The translations under genes were made by a program, and so were the position numbers. A stretch of DNA of 64,000 nt from Candidatus Koribacter versatilis Ellin345. Lineage in GTDB: Bacteria; Acidobacteriota; Terriglobia; Terriglobales; Acidobacteriaceae. Positions 8,845-18,037 of the stretch are shown piece after piece (the stretch's first letter is position 1; every line of letters begins with the position of its first letter). The stretch lies in assembly GCF_000014005.1 (NCBI RefSeq), contig NC_008009.1, forward strand, positions 2,356,001 to 2,420,000, in the 5' to 3' direction. The notes beneath the pieces are model-generated. The model worked only from the letters and a program-made list of their open reading frames with translations, was not told the DNA's origin and did no database searches.

Positions 8845-9440
8845 AGCTCCCGTCGTCCTTCCATCGCCTTCTGCATGGTCACTTCGTCGGCGTACTCTAT
8901 GTCGCTGCCGACGGGGACGCCGGTCGCGATCCGCGTCACCCGTACGCCCTCAGCCTTGAGGATCTTCGACAGATACGTCGCCGTCGCCTCACCCTCGACC
9001 GTCGGATTGGTCGCGAGAATGACCTCTTCTGCCTTGCCGCCCTCCACCCGTTTGATCAGGTTGCTGATCCGCAAATGCTCCGGACCTACCCCGTGCAAAG
9101 GTGAAAGTGCTCCATGAAGAACATGGTATACGCCATTGAAATGGCGGGTCTTTTCGACGGCAGAAATATTGGTCGGTTCTTCCACTACGCAGATGACCTG
9201 CTGGTTCCGCGTGGGGTTCGCGCAGTAGGTGCAGGGGTCGACATCGGTGATGTTGTTGCAGATGGAACAGAGCCGGAGTTTGGCCTTCACGTCGCGGACG
9301 GCATCCGCCAGCAGTTCGGCGTCGTCGTTGCTGGAGCGCAGGATATGAAACGCCAGGCGCTGCGCCGACTTATTGCCGACGCCCGGCAGCTTCTTCAATT
9401 CGTCAATCAACCGCGCCATCGGCTCGGCAAACTTGGACAA
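8841..9440 (-). CDS. recR: Recombination protein RecR
   Basis: A 199-residue RecR, the length typical of the family. It acts with RecO and RecF to load RecA at gaps and breaks. Features in order: helix-hairpin-helix region [18 protein letters not shown] (residues 15-32), a four-Cys zinc finger (CSICNN with CTYC, 57-72) and the Toprim domain starting at [11 protein letters not shown], with [13 protein letters not shown]. It is the last gene of the dnaX-ybaB-recR operon, 9 bp after ybaB, a conserved bacterial arrangement. Confidence 0.97.
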   Translation of the reverse strand: MSKFAEPMARLIDELKKLPGVGNKSAQRLAFHILRSSNDDAELLADAVRDVKAKLRLCSICNNITDVDPCTYCANPTRNQQVICVVEEPTNISAVEKTRHFNGVYHVLHGALSPLHGVGPEHLRISNLIKRVEGGKAEEVILATNPTVEGEATATYLSKILKAEGVRVTRIATGVPVGSDIEYADEVTMQKAMEGRREL

Positions 9441-9449
9441 AACTTTCTC

Positions 9450-9755
9450 CTAAAACCCCGGCAATCCCATGCCGCCCATCATGCCACTGAGGTTCGATTG
9501 CATCGCCTGGTCCACCCGCCGCGAGCCTTCATTCACCGCCGCGGTCACCAGGTCCTGCAGCATCTCCACGTCGCCCGACTTCACCACCTCGGGATCGATC
9601 TTGATGCTCAGAAGCTGCTTCTGCCCGTTCATCTTCACCGTCACACTGCCGCCGCCTGCGGTGGCCTCGATCACGGTTTGCGCCATCTTTTTCTGGAGTT
9701 CTTCGGCGTGCTGTTTGGCGGCCGCCATCATCTCGTTCAGATTGAATCCACCCAT
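9450..9755 (-). CDS. ybaB: YbaB/EbfC nucleoid-associated protein
   Basis: A 101-residue YbaB/EbfC-type DNA-binding protein, dimeric in relatives. The start at 9755 (MGGFNLNEMMAAAKQ) fits family length; the longer open frame reads into dnaX. The helix with ELQKKMAQTVIEA, the beta sheet VTVKMNGQ and IKIDPEVV, and a Gly/Met-rich C-terminus are characteristic. It sits between dnaX (2 bp after its stop) and recR, the standard dnaX-ybaB-recR order, suggesting a link to replication repair. Confidence 0.95.
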   Translation of the reverse strand: MGGFNLNEMMAAAKQHAEELQKKMAQTVIEATAGGGSVTVKMNGQKQLLSIKIDPEVVKSGDVEMLQDLVTAAVNEGSRRVDQAMQSNLSGMMGGMGLPGF

Positions 9756-9757
9756 GT

Positions 9758-11656
9758 CTATCGCTCTTCCTTTTTGTCGATGACCGTCCGTACTTCGGCG
9801 CCGAATTTTTCCTGCATGTAGTTCACCAGCGGATGCTGCATCGCGCGCGATCGCGCCGACGGACCGACGGCAGTGCGTGGCGCGGGCTTGGCCAACGTCG
9901 CTGGATCTGCGCCGCCCACCATCGAAAATTTGAGCGGACGTCCGGTCGCCTTGTTCACCGCGGCGGTCACCAGCTTCTTGACCTCCGGCCCCATGCTCAG
10001 GTCGATCATTGCCGGCGAAAGCGCGACTTTCACCGTGATTTCGTTCGCGTTCGCGGCCCACACGCCGGTTTCCAGCGTGTGCACGAGCACGTTCTGCCCA
10101 GCGGTTTCCAGTTCATTCAAAACCGCGTCGCGGATGGCGGGAATGTTGGTTTCCCCCGCGGGCGCAGCGGCTGGCGGTGGTGGCGCGACCTCCGCCACGG
10201 CAACGGCGCTCCCAACACTGGACGTAACCATGGGTGCAGGCGCGCTTTGCGGCTCGTATCCGCGCGCGGGCGCGGCTGACATCGGCGTGGGTGCGGCCGG
10301 CGCCGTAAATTCTGGTGTTTTCGCGGTGATTTCCGCGTCTGCCTCGGCCTTCGGCTCGTTCTTCCGCGCTCGATCCACCTCAAATGGTGAAGGTCGTGGC
10401 GCCGCCGCGGTCCGGCTGGATTCAAACGGCGATGGCCGCGAAGTTGCCGCGCTCGGCGCTGGCGAACTAGGGCGTGAAACAGGCGCCGCCACGCTGGCAC
10501 GCGGTGCAGACGACGGTGCTGCGCTTGCGGATCCACTGAGCAGTTCTTCCAGCGGCAGCATGCGTTGTGCGTGCACCAGTTTCAGCAGACCTAATTCGAG
10601 ATGGAACCGCTGTTCTTGCTTGTATCCAAGGTCAGAGTGGGTGCGCAGCATGATCTGCAGGAAGCGCGCCAGATCTTCTTCGCTGAATTGTTCAGCCACG
10701 CGCGCAACGCGCTCGCGTTCGTCGCTCGAAATCTGGAGCAGGGCACTGTCTTTTCCGGCGACCTTCGCCACCATTGCGTTACGAAGGAAGCGCACCGCTT
10801 GCTTTGCGAAATGCAGGGGGCTATGTCCTTCGATCAGCAACTTATCGATGGTCGTCAGCACGCTCTCGCTGGAGTTGGCGTGCACGCCGTTCATGATGTC
10901 TTCCAGCACGTCCGACGAAACCGTCCCCATCAGCCCGCGTACATCATCGGTCTTAAGTTGGTTGCCGCACGCTGCAATCGCCTGGTCCATGATGCTGAGC
11001 GCGTCGCGCATCGATCCGTCACCGGCTTCGGCGAGCATCGCCAGCGCGTCATCTTCGGCGCCGATACCTTCTTTGCCGGCGATGTCGCGCAGTTGCAACA
11101 CGATGTCGTCAAACTTCACCGCATGAAAGCTGAAGTGCTGGCAGCGCGACCGGATGGTCTGCGGAATGTCTTCCGGTTCAGTCGTCGCCATCATGAAGAC
11201 GATGTGTCCAGGCGGCTCTTCCAGCGTCTTGAGCAGGGCATTGAAGGCCGCGTCGGTAATTTGGTGCGCCTCGTCGAGGATGTAAATCTTGAAGCGGTCG
11301 CGCGCCGGGCGATAGCGTGCCGCCTCGCGCAATTCACGGATCTCGTCAATGCCGCGGTTCGTTGCGGCGTCGATCTCGATTACGTCCACCGACTGCCCGG
11401 CCTTGACCTCCTTGCAGCTATCGCAAACCCCGCACGGCTCCGACACCGGATGGTCCGCCGACTGGCAATTCAGCGCCATCGCCAGGATGCGGGCGATCGT
11501 CGTTTTGCCGATGCCGCGGTGACCGCTAAAAATGTATCCATGCGCAATGCGCTGCTGCTCGATAGCGTTCTTGAGGGTACGGGTGACGTGGTCCTGGCCA
11601 ATGACCTCGGAAAATTTCTGCGGGCGATATTTGCGGGCGAGAACCTGGTAGCTCAT
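9758..11656 (-). CDS. dnaX: DNA polymerase III subunit gamma/tau
   Basis: A 632-residue clamp-loader ATPase. Features: Walker A GHRGIGKT (about residue 45), zinc-binding cysteines in CGVCDSC with an earlier Cys in LNCQ, Walker B LDEAHQ, and the SRC motif in IRSRCQHF. After about residue 365 comes a Pro/Ala/Ser-rich linker and then a C-terminal domain expected to bind the polymerase core. I saw no A-AAA-AAG slippery heptamer, so gamma production by the E. coli-style frameshift is not evident. First gene of the dnaX-ybaB-recR operon, divergent from hen1 across 109 bp. Confidence 0.97.
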   Translation of the reverse strand: MSYQVLARKYRPQKFSEVIGQDHVTRTLKNAIEQQRIAHGYIFSGHRGIGKTTIARILAMALNCQSADHPVSEPCGVCDSCKEVKAGQSVDVIEIDAATNRGIDEIRELREAARYRPARDRFKIYILDEAHQITDAAFNALLKTLEEPPGHIVFMMATTEPEDIPQTIRSRCQHFSFHAVKFDDIVLQLRDIAGKEGIGAEDDALAMLAEAGDGSMRDALSIMDQAIAACGNQLKTDDVRGLMGTVSSDVLEDIMNGVHANSSESVLTTIDKLLIEGHSPLHFAKQAVRFLRNAMVAKVAGKDSALLQISSDERERVARVAEQFSEEDLARFLQIMLRTHSDLGYKQEQRFHLELGLLKLVHAQRMLPLEELLSGSASAAPSSAPRASVAAPVSRPSSPAPSAATSRPSPFESSRTAAAPRPSPFEVDRARKNEPKAEADAEITAKTPEFTAPAAPTPMSAAPARGYEPQSAPAPMVTSSVGSAVAVAEVAPPPPAAAPAGETNIPAIRDAVLNELETAGQNVLVHTLETGVWAANANEITVKVALSPAMIDLSMGPEVKKLVTAAVNKATGRPLKFSMVGGADPATLAKPAPRTAVGPSARSRAMQHPLVNYMQEKFGAEVRTVIDKKEER

Positions 11657-11765
11657 GAGGGACGTCGGTTCGATTATAACGGCTGCTGCCGGATTGGGCG
11701 CGAAGCTCGTGCTGCGACCGCATCGTAACTTGCTTCCATCCTGCTACTCACGATACGTTGCAAGA

Positions 11766-13163
11766 ATGCTCCTCACCATCACCAATGAGCGTACACCGGC
11801 GACCGACCTGGGATACCTGCTGCACAAGAGCCCGGAGCGGCTCCATTCGTTCTCGCTCGCCTATGGTAAGGCCCACATTTTTTACCCCGAAGCGACGCCG
11901 GAACGCTGCACCGTCGCGCTGCTGCTGGAGATTGACCCCATCGGCCTGGTGCGCAATCGCCGCGGCCCCAGCGGAGATAATCATTCGCTCGAACACTACG
12001 TCAATGACCGTCCCTACGTCGCGTCGTCGTTCCTGAGCGTTGCCCTTGCGCGCGTGCTCGGCACCGCCATGGCGGGCAAGAGTAAACACCGCGCCGGCCT
12101 TGTGGACGAGCCGCTTCCACTCACCGCCAAGCTCGCCGTCATCTTCAGCCGTGGCGGCGAAGAGGCCATCCGCAAACTGTTTGCGCCGCTCGGTTACGAA
12201 GTGAAAGCCGAGCGCCATCCGCTGGATGAGAATTTCCCTGAGTGGGGACAAGGCCCGTACTACGCGCTCGAGTTGCGCAAGGAAGTCACTGTCCGCGAAC
12301 TACTGAACCATCTCTACGTGCTGATTCCAGTACTCGATCCCGACAAGCACTACTGGGTTGGTGACGACGAAGTCGACAAGCTCCTGCGCAAGGGTGAAGG
12401 CTGGCTCAAAACTCATCCCGAGCGCGATTACATCGTGCGCCGCTACCTCAAGCGCCGCGGACGCCTTACCCGCATGGCGCTCGCTCGGCTCGTGGACGAA
12501 ACGCCCGATCCCGATGCCGAGCTCGAAAAGAAGACGCAGCAGGAAGAAGAGATCGAAAAACCACTGAAGCTGCACGAACAGCGCCTAAACGCGGTCGCCG
12601 AAAAGTTGAAGGAGGCCGGCGCGCAGCGCGTGGTCGATCTCGGCTGCGGCGAAGGGAAGCTGCTTCGAGCGCTCTTGAAAGAGAAGCAGTTCAAAGAAAT
12701 TTTCGGAATGGATGTGTCGTACCGCAGCCTGGAAATCGCCGCCGATCGCTTGAAACTCGAAACTATGCCCCCGACACAGAAGAAGCGCATTCAACTCGTG
12801 CAGGGCTCGCTCATGTATCGCGATAAGCGTATCGCCGGCTTCGATGGCGCTACTGTTGTAGAAGTCATCGAGCACCTCGATGAACCGCGCCTCGCTGCGT
12901 TCGAGCGGGTGCTCTTCGATTTCGCCAAGCCAAGTACGGTCGTCATTACCACCCCCAACTCGGAATACAACGTGAAGTTCGAGACCCTGCCCGCCGGACA
13001 GATGCGCCACAAAGACCACCGTTTCGAGTGGACGCGCGCGCAGTTCCAGGACTGGGCGACCGCGCTCGCCGCTCGTTACGGCTATACCGTGAGTTTCTTC
13101 CCGATCGGAGACGAGGACCAGGTAGTCGGTGCGCCAAGCCAGATGGGAGTCTTCCAGCGATGA
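11766..13163 (+). CDS. hen1: Bacterial Hen1, 3'-terminal RNA ribose 2'-O-methyltransferase
   Basis: A 465-residue RNA-repair methyltransferase that marks the 3'-terminal ribose at a cleavage site before sealing, so the repaired RNA resists the same nuclease. The N-terminal half is the Hen1-specific domain (from MLLTITNERTPATDLGYLL). The C-terminal half is a SAM methyltransferase with VVDLGCGEGKLL (motif I, about residue 290), the metal-site region VVEVIEHLDE, and the signature TTPNSEYN then RHKDHRFEWTR. The ATG at 11766 matches the family N-terminus. It overlaps pnkp by 4 bases, the diagnostic two-gene cassette. Confidence 0.95.
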   Translation: MLLTITNERTPATDLGYLLHKSPERLHSFSLAYGKAHIFYPEATPERCTVALLLEIDPIGLVRNRRGPSGDNHSLEHYVNDRPYVASSFLSVALARVLGTAMAGKSKHRAGLVDEPLPLTAKLAVIFSRGGEEAIRKLFAPLGYEVKAERHPLDENFPEWGQGPYYALELRKEVTVRELLNHLYVLIPVLDPDKHYWVGDDEVDKLLRKGEGWLKTHPERDYIVRRYLKRRGRLTRMALARLVDETPDPDAELEKKTQQEEEIEKPLKLHEQRLNAVAEKLKEAGAQRVVDLGCGEGKLLRALLKEKQFKEIFGMDVSYRSLEIAADRLKLETMPPTQKKRIQLVQGSLMYRDKRIAGFDGATVVEVIEHLDEPRLAAFERVLFDFAKPSTVVITTPNSEYNVKFETLPAGQMRHKDHRFEWTRAQFQDWATALAARYGYTVSFFPIGDEDQVVGAPSQMGVFQR

Positions 13164-15712
13164 ACTTCAAGCTCCCTGAAATGTCGCTGGTGCTGCTCAT
13201 TGGGCCGTCGGGCTGCGGGAAGTCCACGTTCGCACGCAAGCACTTCAAGCCCACCGAAGTCATCTCGTCCGACTTCTGCCGCGGCCTCGTCTCTGACGAT
13301 GAAAACGATCAGTCCGCGACAAAAGAGGCGTTTGACCTGTTGCACTACATCCTGCGCAAGCGCCTTGCGGCTGGCCGCCTCACGGTTGTGGACGCAACCA
13401 ACGTACAGCCGGAGTCGCGCAAGCCGCTGATCGAAATCGCGAAGGAATATCACCTCTTTACGGCGGCAATTGCTTTCAACTTCGACGAGAAAATCTGCCA
13501 GGATCGCAACCGAAACCGGCCGGACCGTCAGTTTGGCGCGCACGTCGTCCGCAACCAGGCGCAGCAGATGCGCCGCGGTCTGCGCGGCTTGGAACGCGAA
13601 GGCATTCGTTATCTCACGATTCTCTCGTCGTCGGACGACGCGGACAATCTCACCATCGAGCGCCAGCCGCTGTGGACGAACAAGAAGCACGAGCACGGAC
13701 CGTTCGACGTCATTGGCGACATCCACGGCTGTGCGGACGAACTCGAAGATCTCCTCGCGCAGCTTGGCTATCGCATCGAGCGTGAGAACGGCGACTACCG
13801 CATCACGCCACCTGAGGGCCGTCGTGCCATCTTTCTTGGCGACCTCGTCGACCGTGGCCCGCGCATTCCCGATGTGCTCAAAATCGTAATGAGCATGGTG
13901 AATGCAGGCACCGCGTTTTGCGTTCCCGGCAATCATGATACGAAGCTGCTGCGCTGGCTCGGTGGCAAAGACGTCAAGATCGCTCACGGCTTGGCGGACA
14001 CAATTCAACAGTTTGAAGCTGAGCCGCCAGAGTTCAAGAAGACAGTTGCGAAGTTCCTTGACTCGCTAATCGGCCACTACGTGCTCGACGGGGGCAAACT
14101 CGTGGTTGCGCACGCCGGCATGAAGGAAAGCATGCAAGGACGCAGCTCCGGCGCGGTGCGTTCGTTCGCGCTCTTCGGCGAAACCACTGGCGAGACCGAC
14201 GAATTCGGCCTGCCCGTCCGCTTTGACTGGGCCTCGGAATATCGCGGCAGCGCCATGGTCGTGTACGGGCACACCCCGGTTCCGCAGCCGCAGTGGCTGA
14301 ACAACACCATCAACATCGATACCGGCTGCGTCTTCGGCGGCGGCCTGACAGCGCTTCGATATCCGGAAAAAGAGCTGGTCTCAGTCCCGGCGCGCAAGAC
14401 GTACTATGCATCTCCGAAGCCCTTCCTACCGAAGGAAGACGCGCCTACGCTCAGCCAGCAGCACCAGCTTGACGATGTGCTCGACATCGAGGACGTCATC
14501 GGCAAACGCGTGATTGCCACCCGGCTGCACGGTAACATCACCATTCGCGAAGAGAACGCCATCGCTGCGCTTGAAGTGATGAGCCGCTTTGCGACCAACC
14601 CGAAGTGGCTGATCTATCTGCCGCCAACCATGTCGCCCTCCGAGACGACCAAGCAGCCCAATCTGCTCGAGCATCCTGCGGAGGCCTTCGAGTACTTTCG
14701 GCGCGAGGGTGTGGCGAAGGTCGTCTGCGAGCAGAAGCACATGGGCTCGCGCGCGGTGGTCATCGTTTGCCGCGACCGCGATGCCGCGGTGCGCCGCTTT
14801 GGTATCACGCAGGATGAAATCGGAGTCTGCTACACCCGCACCGGGCGCCGTTTCTTCAACGACGATCGCCTTGAACGCGATTTTCTTGCGCGGGTGCAGT
14901 GTGCGGTGGAAAAGGCTCGGCTGTGGACGGAGCTGAAGACCGACTGGGTCTGCCTCGACTGCGAGCTGATGCCGTGGTCGTCGAAAGCACAGGAGCTTCT
15001 TGTCCGGCAATACGCTCCCACGGGCGCGGCAGGACGGGCGGCGCTGCGTGAGACCGTCGCCGCCCTGCGAACAGCGTCAAACCGGGTTGCGGAGATCGAG
15101 CCGCTCATTGCCGAATACGACCAGCGTCTGACGATGGTCGGCCAATACGTTGACGCCTATCGCCGCTACTGCTGGCCCGTGCACTCGCTGCTTGATCTCA
15201 AACTCGCGCCGTTCCACCTACTCGCCGCGGAAGGCCAGGTCTTTACCAACCGCGACCATGTTTGGCACATGGAGACGCTCGCCCGCTTGTGCGCGCAGGA
15301 TCACGAACTGCTTCTCGCCACCCCCTACAGAGTCATCGATCTTGCCGAACGCGCCAGCGAGGAAGAAGGGATTGCCTGGTGGGAGGAACTGACCGCTGCC
15401 GGAGGCGAGGGCATGGTGGTCAAGCCGGTCGAGTTCATTGCGCGCGGCAAGCATCTTGTTCAGCCAGCGGTAAAGTGCCGCGGACGCGAATACCTGCGCA
15501 TCATTTATGGGCCGGAATACACCGCGCCGGAACACCTTGAGCGCCTTCGCTCGCGCGGTTTGGGACGGAAACGCTCGCTGGCGCTGCGGGAGTTCTCGTT
15601 GGGAGTGGAGGCGTTGCAGCGCTTTGCCGAGCACGAACCGCTGCGCCGGGTGCATGAGTGTGTTTTCGGCGTGCTGGCGCTGGAGAGTGAACCGGTCGAT
15701 CCACGGCTCTAG
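13160..15712 (+). CDS. pnkp: Polynucleotide kinase-phosphatase-ligase Pnkp
   Basis: An 850-residue trifunctional RNA-end-healing and sealing enzyme. Order of domains: 5'-kinase with P-loop GPSGCGKST (residues 15-23); binuclear metallophosphoesterase 2',3'-phosphatase with GDIHGC (about 186), GDLVDRGP, GNHD and GHTP; and a C-terminal ligase-like adenylyltransferase with the nucleophile Lys in EQKHMGSR (about 527) and CLDCEL. Length matches family members near 850-870. The ATG overlaps the hen1 stop (ATGA). In studied bacteria Pnkp and Hen1 form a complex that repairs tRNA cut by ribotoxins. All three active sites look intact. Confidence 0.96.
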   Translation: MNFKLPEMSLVLLIGPSGCGKSTFARKHFKPTEVISSDFCRGLVSDDENDQSATKEAFDLLHYILRKRLAAGRLTVVDATNVQPESRKPLIEIAKEYHLFTAAIAFNFDEKICQDRNRNRPDRQFGAHVVRNQAQQMRRGLRGLEREGIRYLTILSSSDDADNLTIERQPLWTNKKHEHGPFDVIGDIHGCADELEDLLAQLGYRIERENGDYRITPPEGRRAIFLGDLVDRGPRIPDVLKIVMSMVNAGTAFCVPGNHDTKLLRWLGGKDVKIAHGLADTIQQFEAEPPEFKKTVAKFLDSLIGHYVLDGGKLVVAHAGMKESMQGRSSGAVRSFALFGETTGETDEFGLPVRFDWASEYRGSAMVVYGHTPVPQPQWLNNTINIDTGCVFGGGLTALRYPEKELVSVPARKTYYASPKPFLPKEDAPTLSQQHQLDDVLDIEDVIGKRVIATRLHGNITIREENAIAALEVMSRFATNPKWLIYLPPTMSPSETTKQPNLLEHPAEAFEYFRREGVAKVVCEQKHMGSRAVVIVCRDRDAAVRRFGITQDEIGVCYTRTGRRFFNDDRLERDFLARVQCAVEKARLWTELKTDWVCLDCELMPWSSKAQELLVRQYAPTGAAGRAALRETVAALRTASNRVAEIEPLIAEYDQRLTMVGQYVDAYRRYCWPVHSLLDLKLAPFHLLAAEGQVFTNRDHVWHMETLARLCAQDHELLLATPYRVIDLAERASEEEGIAWWEELTAAGGEGMVVKPVEFIARGKHLVQPAVKCRGREYLRIIYGPEYTAPEHLERLRSRGLGRKRSLALREFSLGVEALQRFAEHEPLRRVHECVFGVLALESEPVDPRL

Positions 15713-15830
15713 GGCCTTTGGCTCAGAATGGCACTTTTCGCGGCTTTTCGTTGCTATTGACCGCGTTTTCACGGTACGCTGTCGGCCATCTACTTTCATC
15801 GGCCCGCGGGCCCATCGCCGGAGGACTGCC

Positions 15831-16190
15831 ATGCAACTATCGCTTAGCACGCGCACCATCGAGGGCATCATTATTGTGGATTGTGCGGGTCGGCTGGTGT
15901 TTGGCGACGAGTCTGGTGCCCTGCGCGAAACTGTGAAAAAACTGATGCCCGCTTACAAGCAGATCGTCCTCAACATGAAGGGCGTGATGTACATCGATTC
16001 GGGCGGCCTCGGCACGCTGATCAGCCTCTATAGCTCGGTGCGCGCCGGCGGCGGCGAAATGAAGCTCGCTAGCCTCAGCGCCAAAACGCTTGAACTGCTC
16101 TCCATTACCAAGCTGCTGACCGTGTTCGATATTCGCGATACGGAGACAGACGCGGTGTTGTCGTTTGCGAAGTCGGCAGGAACGCACTAA
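15831..16190 (+). CDS. STAS-domain anti-sigma factor antagonist
   Basis: A 119-residue single STAS domain like SpoIIAA/RsbV. The site that is phosphorylated by a partner anti-sigma kinase is present: Ser in YIDSGGLGTL near residue 58. The start ATG at 15831 has CGGAGGA ahead; the longer frame overlaps pnkp and lacks homologous character. No anti-sigma kinase or sigma factor gene is adjacent, so the partner must be elsewhere. Likely part of a partner-switching stress or envelope-signalling pathway. Confidence 0.9.
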   Translation: MQLSLSTRTIEGIIIVDCAGRLVFGDESGALRETVKKLMPAYKQIVLNMKGVMYIDSGGLGTLISLYSSVRAGGGEMKLASLSAKTLELLSITKLLTVFDIRDTETDAVLSFAKSAGTH

Positions 16191-16204
16191 GGCATTTTCA
16201 AGAC

Positions 16205-16253
16205 GATAGGGTCCTTCGACTCCGCACGCTGGGCGGGCTCCGCTCAGGATGAA
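16205..16253. repeat. REP-like intergenic element, copy 1
   Basis: A ~49-bp sequence beginning GATAGGGTCCTTCGACTCCG and ending GCTCAGGATGAA. Closely related sequences lie at 25412-25460 and 33021-33070, always between genes. The three share the two ends and differ in the central GC-rich part. Confidence 0.6.
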
Positions 16254-16288
16254 AGAGCAGGAGGCGCGAGCATGCGACAATCGCTCTC

Positions 16289-16705
16289 ATGCTGAAAGTG
16301 AAGCGCCTCTCGCCACACGCCACTCTTCCTACCATCGGCCATCCCGGCGAAGATATCGGCTACGACCTTTACGCCTCCGAAGACCTGACAATTGCTGCGC
16401 GTGGCGCGGCGGGCGTTCCGACTGGGGTCGCCATTGAATTTGATCCTCCGGCAGGTGGCGTGGTGAAAACGCGCTCGGGCATGGCAAAGAAACGCCTGAT
16501 GTGCAATGCCGGTGTAATTGATGCCGGTTATCGGGGCGAGATCATCGTGCTGATGGAGAACCTTGGCGATCAGGAGTACGAGATCAAGCGCGGCGACAAG
16601 ATCGCACAGTTGCTCGAACATCCGTTCCTGGCGAAGGAAGTGGTTGAAGCCGAACTAACAGATGCGGCGCGTGGGGCGAAAGGGTTTGGATCCACAGGGA
16701 AATGA
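16289..16705 (+). CDS. dut: Deoxyuridine 5'-triphosphate nucleotidohydrolase
   Basis: A 138-residue trimeric dUTPase that hydrolyses dUTP to dUMP and pyrophosphate, keeping uracil out of DNA. All five motifs are visible: GYDLYA (motif 1), KTRSGMAKK (2), GVIDAGYRGEI (3, catalytic Asp), RGDKIAQLL (4) and the Gly-rich C-terminal arm GFGSTGK (5). Length is normal for the bacterial family. It is a stand-alone gene after the STAS gene and a REP-like element. Confidence 0.95.
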   Translation: MLKVKRLSPHATLPTIGHPGEDIGYDLYASEDLTIAARGAAGVPTGVAIEFDPPAGGVVKTRSGMAKKRLMCNAGVIDAGYRGEIIVLMENLGDQEYEIKRGDKIAQLLEHPFLAKEVVEAELTDAARGAKGFGSTGK

Positions 16706-16730
16706 AGATCGTTTTCGCCGCCCAGCGCAG

Positions 16731-16762
16731 AGAATTTGCTCTGAATTCTGTGTCTCCGTGGT
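16731..16762. repeat. Intergenic 'ccacggagacacaga'-type sequence
   Basis: On the minus strand this stretch reads ACCACGGAGACACAGA. A diverged relative (CACGGAGGTCACGAGG) is at 32118-32134. Short, and a repeat status rests on only two loosely similar copies here. Confidence 0.3.
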
Positions 16763-16765
16763 GAA

Positions 16766-17926
16766 CTAGATCTTTCCGAGTGCCTGCTCCAAATCCGCAA
16801 TAAGCTCTTCCGGTTCCTCCAACCCTATATACAGCCGCACGATGCGATGGCCATACTCCGAGCGTCCCTTCGCGTGGCTGAGGTCGTAATTGACGGCGAG
16901 GCTTGCGACTCCACCCCAGCTATATCCGATCTCGAAAAGCTCCAGTGCATTCACAAAAGCCTGCACCTGTTGCTTCGTGGGGCCGGACTTAAAGACGATC
17001 GAAAACAATCCCGCCGACCCAGTGAAGTCGCGCTCCCAGAACTCGTGGCCCGGACAGGAGGGAAGCGCGGGATGTAGCACGGTTTCGATTTCCGGTCGCG
17101 CTGCGAGCCATTGCGCAACCCTCAGGGCGGAACTTCCAATCTGCGCGAGGCGCACCCCGAGCGTCTTCATGCCGCGTAGTGCGAGCTGGCAATCATCAGG
17201 CGATGGGGCGCAGCCGAGCACCTGGTAGGTATTGCCGAGCTTTTCGTAGATCGCGCGGTCGCGAATAGTAATTGCGCCAAGAAGAACATCGCTGTGGCCA
17301 GCGACATATTTCGTGAGCGCCTGCATCTCGACGTCAACGCCGTGGTCGAAGGCCCGGAAAAAGATTCCAGACGACCAGGTGTTATCGAGCACTACCAGCG
17401 CGCCGCGGGCGTGCGCCGCTTTCGCGATTGCAGGAACATCTTGCACTTCCATCGTCAGTGAGCCGGGACTTTCGCACCAGACGAGACGCGTGTTGTCCTT
17501 GATCAACTCTGCGATTCCCGCGCCGATCAAGGGCGGATAAACCGTGACCTCCACGCCGAAGCGCTTGAGAACGGAATATGCCAACTTGCGATTGGGGCCA
17601 TAGATATTCTCGGGGATCAGGATGTGGTCACCCGCATTGAGCAGCGAGAGTTGGATGAGCGAAATCGCGCCCTGGCCTCCGGCGGTGATGATGGTGTGTT
17701 CGCCGTCTTCGAGCTCGCAGACGCGTGCTGCGAGTTCCAACGTCGTCGGCGTGCCGTAGAGGCCGTAGGTGTAGCCCACGCGATGCTGGTCCCACTGGTC
17801 CGTAACCGATTCAGCATCGGGGAAGAGCACGGTGGATCCGCGGTAGGTAGGAGTTACCAGCGAGCGGAATCCCTCCGGGGCATGGCTATCGCCGTGGATC
17901 AGCTTTGTCTTCCAACTCTTCTTCAT
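16766..17926 (-). CDS. metC: Cystathionine beta-lyase-like PLP enzyme
   Basis: A 386-residue PLP enzyme of the Cys/Met metabolism family (gamma family of fold type I). The Schiff-base lysine is in QALTKYVAGHSD (about residue 205); the phosphate-binding turn is AGGQGAISL, and LDNTWSSG holds the pyridine-binding Asp. The features SGIFFRAFDHGVDVEMQALTK and the WGG..SL segment near the C-terminus are closer to MetC (cystathionine beta-lyase) than to gamma-synthases. I set the start at ATG 17926 because the extended frame adds a non-homologous N-terminus. It makes homocysteine from cystathionine, next to two related enzymes on the opposite strand. Confidence 0.82.
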   Translation of the reverse strand: MKKSWKTKLIHGDSHAPEGFRSLVTPTYRGSTVLFPDAESVTDQWDQHRVGYTYGLYGTPTTLELAARVCELEDGEHTIITAGGQGAISLIQLSLLNAGDHILIPENIYGPNRKLAYSVLKRFGVEVTVYPPLIGAGIAELIKDNTRLVWCESPGSLTMEVQDVPAIAKAAHARGALVVLDNTWSSGIFFRAFDHGVDVEMQALTKYVAGHSDVLLGAITIRDRAIYEKLGNTYQVLGCAPSPDDCQLALRGMKTLGVRLAQIGSSALRVAQWLAARPEIETVLHPALPSCPGHEFWERDFTGSAGLFSIVFKSGPTKQQVQAFVNALELFEIGYSWGGVASLAVNYDLSHAKGRSEYGHRIVRLYIGLEEPEELIADLEQALGKI

Positions 17927-18037
17927 GGCGACAGTATAGAGAACTTGCGGCGAGAGGTTCCCGAACGCGGACATTGTCCAAACGGACACTTGCAAAGAGA
18001 ACCTCTGCCGAGAGAACATTATAGGTAGAGGTGTACC

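Noticed and set aside
9873-11126. Plus-strand open frame opposite dnaX
   Set aside because: Ser/Ala/Arg-rich with no motif; dnaX on the other strand is certain.
10601-11728. Second plus-strand frame opposite dnaX, 375 aa
   Set aside because: No family features and antisense to conserved DnaX motifs.
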